From positions 1 to 5,385 of the forward strand of contig JAESTO010000144.1 in NCBI GenBank assembly GCA_016763565.1: a DNA stretch of 5,385 nucleotides. The letters are read 5' to 3'. This stretch comes from Gammaproteobacteria bacterium (GTDB taxonomy: Bacteria; Pseudomonadota; Gammaproteobacteria; JABDGN01). Each line of letters begins with the position of its first letter. The first letter of the stretch is position 1. Both the position numbers and the translations under genes were made by a program. This document shows, piece after piece, positions 1 through 5,385 of the stretch. The notes below the pieces were generated by a model. It was not told the DNA's origin. It ran no database searches and worked only from the letters and a program-made list of their open reading frames with translations.

Positions 1-939
1 AAAACTGATGATGAATTATTACGTGCCATTTTGTCAGAGGCTAAAATTAATTGTGATCATGAGGAAGAGGTATGGCGCATTGAGCAAATGGCTAAACAAC
101 ATAAACGTATGGTTAATATTGGTATACGATTATGTTTTGATATTGGCCTAAAATGGAACCGCTTTGGTTTTAGTCTCGCTTGTGTTGATGATATTGTCAA
201 CAAAATTATTGCATCACCGCACCTTACTTTATCGGGCATTCACGCACATATCGGCACTAATATTCGTGACATTGAGCAGTTTGCTAAATTAGGTGTGGCG
301 TTATCTGACTTTGCTGAACATTTGCTCAGAGACAATAACATTAGGTTGAAATGGATTGATGTAGGCGGTGGTTTAGCGGGTATTAGTCCACGAAAAGACG
401 AGGAGATAGTTTCAGCGCATCCATTACCTGATGTTATCCAGTATGCAAAAGCAATTATTCATCCACTAAAGGGGTATCTACAACATTCGCCTACGACACA
501 ATTAATTTTTGAACCGGGTCGGACGTTATTTGAACCTTACGGTGCGTTGCTAACAAAAATATTTGCTACTCGCTCTGAAAAAGCTGATCATCAAGAAGTT
601 ATTTGTGATGCCGGTATTAATACGCTGTCAACTAGCTATGTTTATGACCATCCCTTGCATATTATGACAGCAGAACAGCGAGGTGAGCAACGTCGCACTA
701 AATTATTAGGGCCTACCTGTAATCAGGTTGATCAGCTCTACGATGAAGTTATGTTGCCATCATTAAAAACAGGTGATTATGCATTATTTTATGGCGTTGG
801 TGCTTATTGTATGGCATTTAGCTTTTCATTTATTCGTTTTCGCCCCGGTGTTGTTTTATGGCAAGGTGCAGACGATGCATGTTGGTTACGTCAACACGAA
901 AATTTAGAACATATAAGCCAACTAGAAACAATTATTTAA
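1..939 (+). CDS. PLP-dependent fold-III amino-acid decarboxylase (ornithine/lysine/DAP type), 5'-truncated by window edge
   Basis: The reading frame is open from base 1 and runs to TAA at 937-939, giving 312 visible residues. The TTG at 31 is not the real start, because the codons before it (KTDDELLRAI) already match the family. About 90-110 N-terminal residues, including the PLP-binding lysine, lie upstream. Visible landmarks, counted from base 1, are HAHIGT (81-86), the glycine loop VGGG (121-124), the PLP-phosphate motif EPGR (171-174), YDHPLH after the DAG segment, the catalytic cysteine motif GPTC (Cys240) with Asp244, and GAY (Tyr269). The family removes the alpha-carboxylate of basic amino acids such as ornithine, lysine or meso-diaminopimelate. 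GPTCNQVD resembles ornithine/lysine decarboxylase (GPTCDGLD) more than DAP decarboxylase (CESSD), but Asn replaces the substrate-side Asp, so the substrate is unclear. It lies 16 bases before the MetRS-like gene. It may make cadaverine from lysine, or decarboxylate a pathway intermediate; a housekeeping lysA seems less likely in this setting. Confidence 0.88.
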   Translation, partial: KTDDELLRAILSEAKINCDHEEEVWRIEQMAKQHKRMVNIGIRLCFDIGLKWNRFGFSLACVDDIVNKIIASPHLTLSGIHAHIGTNIRDIEQFAKLGVALSDFAEHLLRDNNIRLKWIDVGGGLAGISPRKDEEIVSAHPLPDVIQYAKAIIHPLKGYLQHSPTTQLIFEPGRTLFEPYGALLTKIFATRSEKADHQEVICDAGINTLSTSYVYDHPLHIMTAEQRGEQRRTKLLGPTCNQVDQLYDEVMLPSLKTGDYALFYGVGAYCMAFSFSFIRFRPGVVLWQGADDACWLRQHENLEHISQLETII

Positions 940-944
940 TTGTT

Positions 945-948
945 AGGA
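945..948 (+). promoter_or_regulatory. Shine-Dalgarno site of the MetRS-like gene
   Basis: AGGA lies 7 bases before the ATG at 956, in the 16-base gap after the decarboxylase stop. It supports ATG 956 as the start and leaves no room for a separate promoter in the gap, so this gene is probably read from the upstream transcript. Confidence 0.6.
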
Positions 949-955
949 TAAAAAC

Positions 956-2092
956 ATGGATGCTAAAAAGTATCTTATTATACCGTCTGTTCCAACGCCT
1001 AACGGAGGCTTGCATCTTGGACATATTGCTGGCCCTTATTTACGTGCTGATATTTTGGCGCGTCATTTGCGCATGCAAGGCCATCACGTTAATTTAGTAT
1101 GTGGTACCGATAGTTACGATTCTTATGTCACTTATCAAGCTCATTTGGAGCAAAAAACAGAACTAGAAATTTGTCATCGTTATCATAAACAAATTAAAAG
1201 TGACTTAGATGGCATGAATATTGGTTATGATCAATTTGTTAATCCAGTTAGTCAAAAATGGTGTGAACAATACAAACAACAACAGCATGAGATTTGGCAA
1301 TTACTTGTTCAGGCAAAAGCAATTAATCAACAAGAAGAAAGCATATTATTTGATGGTGACAAGGCATTAACGGATGTCTGGTTAAAAGGCAACTGTCCCG
1401 TTTGCGAAGCAGCCGTGCAAGGTTTATTTTGTGAAGCGTGTGGCTCCCATTTTAAACCACAAGATGTAAAAAACGCCTATCCAACACTCACTACCAAGCA
1501 GCAGCATATATTATGTAAAAAAATTACGCACCATTATCTGCAATTGCCTCAGCGAGCACCCCCATTACATCAGCAAGGAATATCATCGGATGTAGAGAAA
1601 AAATTCGCTGATTTTTTACAACATCAGCAGCATCAGTTACGTCTCACTAATAATACACATTGGGGGATTGCTCATAATGATCTATCTACTAAGCAACCCC
1701 AGCGCTTCTTTAATTATGGCTTTGTCTATGCTTATTTTTTGATGCTAGCTAATACAGTTAAACAACAAGTCAATGCATTTGCACATGACTCCAATGTAAC
1801 CACTATTGCTAGCTTTGGTCATGATAATGCGATAGTTTTTTTGGCAAGCATTTTAGGCATAACTTATCACCTGCCGAATTTAAAGCCATTTGACGCGTAT
1901 CTAGTCAATCAGTTTTTATTATTAGATAATGAAAAATTTTCGACGAGTAGACGTCATGCCATTTGGGTAGATAATATTACACAATCTCATGATGTTGATG
2001 TGGTGCGTTATTTTTTAACGACCATTGATATTAATCAGCAGTCAGGTAATTTTTCTCGACAATATTTTGATGATTTTATAGGGATATTATGA
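956..2092 (+). CDS. Methionyl-tRNA synthetase-like protein, probable hydrazine synthetase catalytic subunit
   Basis: This 378-residue protein has the class I synthetase fold of MetRS: N-terminal PTPNGGLHLGH with the HIGH-type motif at 20-23, a zinc knuckle Cys147-X2-Cys150-X8-Cys159-X2-Cys162 in the connective insert, the segment FGHDNAIVF (287-295) matching the MetRS GKD region, and KFSTS (327-331) in place of KMSKS. It stops about 45 residues after that motif, whereas a MetRS core is near 550 residues and carries a helical anticodon-binding domain. That domain appears to be encoded by the next gene. With a hydroxylase, cupin and DAO-type oxidase beside it, the best parallel is the MetRS-like half of Spb40/Tri28-type enzymes. 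These activate an amino acid with ATP and load it on the hydroxylamine oxygen of N6-hydroxylysine before N-N bond formation. The activated amino acid (glycine in s56-p1) is unknown here. Assignment to the MetRS-like family is firm; the hydrazine role is inferred from context. Confidence 0.88.
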   Translation: MDAKKYLIIPSVPTPNGGLHLGHIAGPYLRADILARHLRMQGHHVNLVCGTDSYDSYVTYQAHLEQKTELEICHRYHKQIKSDLDGMNIGYDQFVNPVSQKWCEQYKQQQHEIWQLLVQAKAINQQEESILFDGDKALTDVWLKGNCPVCEAAVQGLFCEACGSHFKPQDVKNAYPTLTTKQQHILCKKITHHYLQLPQRAPPLHQQGISSDVEKKFADFLQHQQHQLRLTNNTHWGIAHNDLSTKQPQRFFNYGFVYAYFLMLANTVKQQVNAFAHDSNVTTIASFGHDNAIVFLASILGITYHLPNLKPFDAYLVNQFLLLDNEKFSTSRRHAIWVDNITQSHDVDVVRYFLTTIDINQQSGNFSRQYFDDFIGIL

Positions 2093-2409
2093 ATATTATC
2101 GAGAAAAGAATTTATCCTAGTCTATCTGCAGTTAGTCTTTTGCCTAGTATGCATGCAGATATAAAAATAATTTTATCTAATATTCTACAAGAGCAGCAGC
2201 AATATCTGGCATTAGATAAATTTGAACCACATAAAGCAGCAAGCTTATTAACTAATTGGATCTTTAGTGAATCTGATTGTGATATCAGTGATTGGTTGCT
2301 TGGCTTCTGTTTATTAGCCTACTCGATTATGCCAAGCTTGAGTCAAATTATTTGGCAGCGTTTGGGATTTGATAATAGCCCTCATATTGATTCAGTTATA
2401 AGGAGATGA
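2089..2409 (+). CDS. Detached C-terminal helical domain of the MetRS-like protein
   Basis: This 106-residue mostly helical protein starts at ATG 2089 inside the stop of the previous gene (ATGA overlap, 4 bases), with AGGG at 2080-2083 as a weak ribosome site. Its end, LLAYSIMPSLSQIIWQRLGF, closely resembles the last helix pair of MetRS anticodon-binding domains (pattern LLxPxMPxxSExIWxxLG). The middle, with YLALDKFEPHKAASLLTNWI, fits the preceding helix bundle. Joined to the 378-residue core it gives about 484 residues, a plausible MetRS-like domain. It is therefore probably a separately translated second half that docks on the core; coupled translation through ATGA would favour equal amounts. 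It could instead mark a recent frameshift of a once single gene, since the two frames differ by one base at the junction. There is no sign of an independent enzyme active site. Confidence 0.75.
   Translation: MNIIEKRIYPSLSAVSLLPSMHADIKIILSNILQEQQQYLALDKFEPHKAASLLTNWIFSESDCDISDWLLGFCLLAYSIMPSLSQIIWQRLGFDNSPHIDSVIRR
2400..2405 (+). promoter_or_regulatory. Shine-Dalgarno site deciding among three tandem ATG codons
   Basis: AAGGAG directly abuts ATGATGATG (2406-2414). Spacing is 0, 3 and 6 bases to the first, second and third ATG. Only the third, at 2412, has a normal distance, so initiation most likely occurs there and the monooxygenase begins MQVEQIH. The site lies inside the end of the preceding gene, whose stop is TGA 2407-2409. 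Confidence 0.7.
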
Positions 2410-2411
2410 TG

Positions 2412-3728
2412 ATGCAAGTTGAACAAATTCACCGTGTTGACATTGCAGGTATTGGTATTGGGCCATTCAATATGAGCCTGGCAGCATTATTGCAGCCTGT
2501 TAGCAAATTAAGCAGTATATTTCTCGATCAAAAACCGACGTTTTCTTGGCATCCAGGTATGATGTTAGACAATGCTAAGTTACAAGTTTCTTTTATGAAA
2601 GATTTGGTCACACTGGTTGACCCATCTAATCCCTTTAGCTTTACTAATTTTCTTGCTAAACAGAAACGTCTTTATCGTTTTTTAACCGCAAATTTTTCGC
2701 AGATTTATCGTGCGGAATTTTCACAGTATTTATTATGGGTGAGCCAACAATTACCTAATTTAGAATTTTCGCAGCAGGTAGAGGATATTGATTATAAATA
2801 TAAACATTTTGTTATCAAAACAGCAAAAAAAATAATATACAGCAAACATTTAATTATTGGCACGGGTGTGACGCCGTATATACCCAAGTTTGCTGAGCCT
2901 TATGTTGGTGATACCGTCTTTCATAATAGTGCCTATCTGACAAAAAGGACTGATTGGCGAGAAAAGCATGTTTCCATCATAGGTGGTGGACAGAGCGGTG
3001 CCGAAATACTGCAAGATTTACTGGCAGATAAGCATAATTTGCCCAAAGAAATATCGTGGATATCACCCCGTTCCTCGTTTTTTCCAATGGATGATTCTCC
3101 CTTTGCTAATGAATTATTTATGCCTGCTTATAATGAATTTTTTTATACCTTATCAAAACAACAAAAAGAGAAATTGCTTGCCAAACAAGTTTTATCAAGC
3201 GATGGAATCACAGAAAGTTTACTCGTCGAGATTTATCAACGGATATATTATTTACAGTGTATTGAAAAAGTATCGATCGTAATTAATTTATTGCCTAGCT
3301 ATAAGTTGGCAAAGATGACAAAACACCTAAATCGCTTCAAATGCATCATAAATAGTGAGTACCAAGATATCGAAAAAACGACGGATTATATGATTTTTTG
3401 CACCGGTTACCACCAAAAAATTCCTGCCTTTATGTCAACATTGCAATCACATTTATGCCTGCAAGAAGGAAAATACCACATAAATAAAGATTTTTCTGTC
3501 GAATGGAAAGGGCATCCTTATAACAAAATTTATGTACAAAATGCTGCTCGACATTCGCATGGGGTAGCCGATCCCAACTTAAGCTTAATGGCTTGGCGTA
3601 GTGCGACTATTATAAATAGCCTATTAAAAGAGGTTGTTTACGATATTGATGATATGAGCCATAGTATTAATTGGATGGAACTTTATCCTAGTAATCATTT
3701 GGAGGACATAGATGAGAAAGTTGCATAA
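2412..3728 (+). CDS. Flavin-dependent L-lysine/L-ornithine (or diamine) N-monooxygenase
   Basis: The protein has 438 residues (440 if started at ATG 2406) and matches the IucD/PvdA/SidA family in length and order of motifs. It has an N-terminal FAD site GIGIGPFN (13-20), the family signature FMKDLVTLVDPSNPFSF (61-77), RAEFSQYLLW (100-109), an NADPH site GGGQSGAE (191-198), DDSPFANE (227-234), an ATGY-like FCTGY (329-333), and a C-terminal HGVADPNLSLMAWRSA (383-398). These enzymes use FAD, NADPH and O2 to hydroxylate the side-chain amine of lysine or ornithine, or an amine of putrescine/cadaverine. In this operon it is expected to supply N6-hydroxylysine for N-N bond formation; with the upstream decarboxylase, N-hydroxycadaverine is an alternative. 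Substrate choice cannot be read by eye. It overlaps the cupin gene by 17 bases. A siderophore role is possible for the family, but no siderophore synthetase or acyltransferase is seen here. Confidence 0.93.
   Translation: MQVEQIHRVDIAGIGIGPFNMSLAALLQPVSKLSSIFLDQKPTFSWHPGMMLDNAKLQVSFMKDLVTLVDPSNPFSFTNFLAKQKRLYRFLTANFSQIYRAEFSQYLLWVSQQLPNLEFSQQVEDIDYKYKHFVIKTAKKIIYSKHLIIGTGVTPYIPKFAEPYVGDTVFHNSAYLTKRTDWREKHVSIIGGGQSGAEILQDLLADKHNLPKEISWISPRSSFFPMDDSPFANELFMPAYNEFFYTLSKQQKEKLLAKQVLSSDGITESLLVEIYQRIYYLQCIEKVSIVINLLPSYKLAKMTKHLNRFKCIINSEYQDIEKTTDYMIFCTGYHQKIPAFMSTLQSHLCLQEGKYHINKDFSVEWKGHPYNKIYVQNAARHSHGVADPNLSLMAWRSATIINSLLKEVVYDIDDMSHSINWMELYPSNHLEDIDEKVA
3701..3705 (+). promoter_or_regulatory. 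Shine-Dalgarno site of the cupin gene
   Basis: GGAGG lies 6 bases before ATG 3712, inside the last codons of the monooxygenase gene. It is one of the strongest ribosome sites in the window and fixes the cupin start even though the genes overlap by 17 bases. Confidence 0.75.
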
Positions 3729-4053
3729 CGTACAATCTCCTCGTATATCATTTGCAGAGGAGGAACAATTAACTGAGCATGTGAGTGTTTATCCCTTTGC
3801 ATTGGCGAAAATTAATTGTCAAGCGCCCTTTAAAATAACCTTATTTACGATTGCCCCTCAGCAACTGACACCTATTGATCAACATGATGTTGTTGAAATC
3901 TGGACAATACTGTCAGGCTATGGTGAGCTATATTACGAAAATAATGTGGTGCTGGCCAAAGCATGCGATATTTTTTATTTTTCTAGCCAAAAACAACATC
4001 AGATAAAAAACACTAGCGCTGAGATTATGAAAATACAATCTATCTATTGGTAA
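3712..4053 (+). CDS. Stand-alone small cupin, probable N-N bond-forming partner of the MetRS-like protein
   Basis: The protein has 113 residues and is essentially one cupin beta-barrel. Motif 1 is seen at 57-71, QHDVVEIW followed by TILSGYG, giving His58 and Glu62. Motif 2 is seen at 86-100, DIFYFSS then His96 and Asn100. The classic first histidine of the HxH pair is Asp56, so the likely metal ligands are His58, Glu62 and His96, with a water or Asp56 completing the site. In Spb40/Tri28-type hydrazine synthetases a cupin domain is fused to a MetRS-like domain and is thought to rearrange the hydroxylamine ester into the N-N linked product. Here the same domain is a free protein, 1.3 kb from the MetRS core gene. 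There is no signal peptide and no DNA-binding domain, so a regulator role is unlikely. The cupin fold is well supported; the reaction is inferred from neighbours. Confidence 0.85.
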   Translation: MRKLHNVQSPRISFAEEEQLTEHVSVYPFALAKINCQAPFKITLFTIAPQQLTPIDQHDVVEIWTILSGYGELYYENNVVLAKACDIFYFSSQKQHQIKNTSAEIMKIQSIYW

Positions 4054-4058
4054 TTGTA

Positions 4059-5063
4059 ATGGACAAGCCGTTTGATATTGCTATTATGGGTGCAGGAATT
4101 GTTGGTTGCCTTTTATATTATGAATTAATCAAACAAGGTAGGCGAGTGGCCTTGTTTGACAAGGCTGATGTTGCAAGTGCAACAACCGGGTTGTCGGGCG
4201 GTTTTATTTCGTCAGTTTCTGCATTCACCGATCAGGTTGATGTTATTCAACAAAATCAGCTTTATTTCAAAGCTCTACAACAAAATGGCATTGAATGTGG
4301 CATTCGAAAGGTAGGTTGTTTGTTATTGTCAAATAAGAACTTACCGCATTGTGAAGATATAAAAAATTTATTACCTCAGACATTAAATACAGAAATAGTC
4401 AGATCCCCCCCGCATTTTTTTTATGACAAGCAGGCAATATGTGTTTCGCCCGCATCAATTTGTCAACAATTAGTGGCGCGTGAGAATAAAAAATATTTTT
4501 TCTCGCATCATGCTGTGGAACGATTAGAAAAAACAAATAATGGTTTTAAAATCATTTCGAATAAAATAGAATTTTTGGCAAATAAAGTGATTGTTGCTGC
4601 AGGCTCTGGCAGTCAACAACTGTTGAGACGCTCTCATTTTTCGCATGACTTTTTATCCAATAAATCATTTCAATTTAGCATCTATAAAATTCAAAAATCA
4701 ACAACAATTCCTGCCATTATTGATTTAGCGCAACAAATATATATTATTCCACAAAAAAACAATCAATTATTAATGGGTTTTTTAAACCGGGATATTCCAG
4801 CGAGTATCAATACTGATGTTATGGCACTTGATGAAGCGCTAAGTGATGAATTGTTTATTCGCTCATGCAGTATATTGCCATGCCTACAGCAAGCTGAATT
4901 AATTAAAAAAGATAGTGCAATGGATGCCTTTACTAAAAATGAGCGTGTATTATGTTGTCAACATCCACAACAAGAAAATTTATATCTTGCTACAGGATGT
5001 TCAGGGATGGGTATTAAATTTTCACCGAGTATGGTGAAACATTTATTACAATTGTTATCTTAA
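4059..5063 (+). CDS. FAD-dependent oxidoreductase of the D-amino-acid oxidase/glycine oxidase family
   Basis: Start chosen at ATG 4059, 5 bases after the cupin stop, giving 334 residues; an in-frame TTG at 4047 would add four residues but has no better ribosome site. The N-terminus carries the dinucleotide-binding GAGIVG (11-16) with acidic Asp34 at the end of the second strand, then ATTGLSGGFIS (41-51). A central VIVAAGSGS (178-185) and C-terminal ATGCSGMGIKFSPS (311-324) are typical of DAO-fold oxidases. Members oxidise an amine carbon next to nitrogen. In s56-p1 and triacsin pathways a member (Spb39, Tri27) cleaves the lysine-hydrazine adduct, releasing hydrazinoacetate and 2-aminoadipate 6-semialdehyde. 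The same release step is the best guess here. At 334 residues it is on the short side for the family, but both FAD ends are intact. A C7 run and T8 run (4405-4422) sit in frame inside the gene. Confidence 0.87.
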   Translation: MDKPFDIAIMGAGIVGCLLYYELIKQGRRVALFDKADVASATTGLSGGFISSVSAFTDQVDVIQQNQLYFKALQQNGIECGIRKVGCLLLSNKNLPHCEDIKNLLPQTLNTEIVRSPPHFFYDKQAICVSPASICQQLVARENKKYFFSHHAVERLEKTNNGFKIISNKIEFLANKVIVAAGSGSQQLLRRSHFSHDFLSNKSFQFSIYKIQKSTTIPAIIDLAQQIYIIPQKNNQLLMGFLNRDIPASINTDVMALDEALSDELFIRSCSILPCLQQAELIKKDSAMDAFTKNERVLCCQHPQQENLYLATGCSGMGIKFSPSMVKHLLQLLS

Positions 5064-5096
5064 TGAACTTAAATTCCGGCTAACTATGATTTGTAG

Positions 5097-5210
5097 AAAA
5101 CTGAACATTAGAATTTTAGCCAATGATCTTTCCTGAGGCTAAAGAAAAGTAGACACTGGGTCGGAAAATACTGACGTTATTTTTTTAACGTGTGATGAAT
5201 GTTCAGTTTT
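5097..5210. repeat. 13-base inverted repeat enclosing two hairpins (possible MITE, structured RNA or terminator)
   Basis: AAAACTGAACATT at 5097-5109 is exactly reverse-complementary to AATGTTCAGTTTT at 5198-5210. Inside are two further perfect pairs: TTTAGCC 5115-5121 with GGCTAAA 5137-5143 (15-base loop), and ACGTTA 5174-5179 with TAACGT 5186-5191 (T loop). The whole could fold as a three-way junction, followed by a T-rich tail (TATTTT). It begins 33 bases after the operon stop, so it may end transcription or protect the 3' end. Short terminal inverted repeats around a non-coding 114-base body would also fit a miniature transposable element, but no clear target-site duplication flanks it. 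Confidence 0.5.
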
Positions 5211-5303
5211 TATTTTCAATGAGAAAAAGAGCCATCACAAGAACTCGTGGTATTGGGCATCTGTCATTGCGGATAATTTTTTTAAGTAAAAAAATAAGGT
5301 GCA

Positions 5304-5385
5304 TTGGTTTTTAACAAACGGAAAGCACTGCGTAATTGGCTATGTACATTGCTGATTATCATTACGTTCGTTGAGAAAATTGGCC
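5304..5385 (+). CDS. Possible N-terminus of a membrane protein, cut by window end
   Basis: A frame from TTG 5304 stays open to the end and would encode 27 residues: a basic stretch (KRKALR) followed by the hydrophobic run WLCTLLIIITFV, the pattern of a signal anchor or first membrane helix. AAGG at 5296-5299 is a weak ribosome site with only 4 bases of spacing. No ATG or GTG start is available in this frame after the stop at 5295. The stretch is too short to assign a family, and chance is a real alternative. Confidence 0.22.
   Translation, partial: MVFNKRKALRNWLCTLLIIITFVEKIG

Larger units (their letters stand above)
5064..5385 (+). other. Intergenic stretch after the operon, no confident gene
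   Basis: About 320 AT-rich bases follow the oxidase stop. No classic intrinsic terminator (GC-rich hairpin directly followed by a T run) is seen. It holds a 13-base inverted repeat enclosing two smaller hairpins (5097-5210), three copies of the GGCTAA/TTAGCC word (5078-5083, 5116-5121, 5137-5142) that could pair alternatively, and a possible partial gene at its right end. Stop-free stretches such as 5143-5286 (+, about 47 codons) lack a start codon and may be remnants of an older gene or mobile element. Confidence 0.6.

Noticed and set aside
57..239. 60-codon frame on the minus strand inside the decarboxylase gene
   Set aside because: It lies wholly opposite a frame with clear family motifs and its peptide shows no recognisable domain.
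858..1097. 79-codon + frame across the decarboxylase end and MetRS-like start
   Set aside because: It is out of frame with both strongly supported genes and has no recognisable product.
956..2092. Housekeeping methionyl-tRNA synthetase (metG)
   Set aside because: It is far too short, lacks its own C-terminal anticodon domain, has a changed KMSKS motif and sits among secondary-metabolism genes.
2983..3282. 99-codon + frame inside the monooxygenase gene
   Set aside because: Shadow frame within the NADPH-binding half of a well-supported gene; no independent motifs.
1..5063. Hydroxamate siderophore operon (decarboxylase plus N-monooxygenase)
   Set aside because: The pair alone would fit, but no acyltransferase, siderophore synthetase or iron transport gene is visible, and the MetRS-like, cupin and DAO genes have no place in that pathway. 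It remains a weaker alternative because flanks are not seen.
5276..5295. AT-only palindrome (T7 and A7 arms around AAGT) as a terminator
   Set aside because: The stem contains only A-T pairs with a two-base loop, which is too weak for an intrinsic terminator, and such words arise easily in AT-rich DNA.
5195..5314. 39-codon + frame starting at ATG 5195
   Set aside because: No ribosome site, odd composition and overlap with the inverted repeat; no recognisable product.
5282..5383. 33-codon minus-strand frame entering from the right edge
   Set aside because: Could be the tail of a convergent gene, but it is short, AT-rich and shows no motif that would support it over chance.

Overview
The window is a compact, one-strand biosynthetic operon from an AT-rich bacterium. 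Codon use is strongly biased to A/T in the third position. The Shine-Dalgarno sites (AGGA, AAGGAG, GGAGG) and protein style fit a low-GC proteobacterium, most likely a gammaproteobacterium, but no marker fixes the genus.

Layout, all on the + strand: (1) 1-939, the C-terminal three quarters of a PLP-dependent fold-III amino-acid decarboxylase (ornithine/lysine/diaminopimelate family), whose start lies upstream; (2) 956-2092, a methionyl-tRNA-synthetase-like protein with only the catalytic core; (3) 2089-2409, a small helical protein that looks like the C-terminal (anticodon-binding-type) domain of the same synthetase, split off as its own gene with an ATGA overlap; (4) 2412-3728, a flavin-dependent lysine/ornithine/diamine N-monooxygenase; (5) 3712-4053, a stand-alone single-domain cupin; (6) 4059-5063, a short FAD-dependent oxidase of the D-amino-acid oxidase/glycine oxidase (DAO) family; (7) 5064-5385, about 320 bases with no confident gene, holding a 114-base inverted-repeat structure and perhaps the first codons of a membrane protein. 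Gaps between genes 1-6 are at most 16 bases, so they are probably co-transcribed. No promoter is visible because the operon begins upstream.

The combination of N-hydroxylase, MetRS-like protein, cupin and DAO-type oxidase is the signature of the hydrazine-forming (N-N bond) machinery known from actinomycete pathways such as s56-p1 (Spb38/39/40) and triacsin (Tri26-28). There, lysine is N6-hydroxylated, a fused cupin/MetRS-like enzyme joins the hydroxylamine nitrogen to the amine of a second amino acid, and a DAO-family oxidase cleaves the product to release a hydrazino acid such as hydrazinoacetate. By analogy this operon probably makes a hydrazine building block. Unusual features are that cupin, MetRS core and MetRS C-terminal domain are three separate genes, that a PLP decarboxylase is part of the operon, and that the apparent host is not an actinomycete. 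The actual substrates and final product cannot be read from the sequence.
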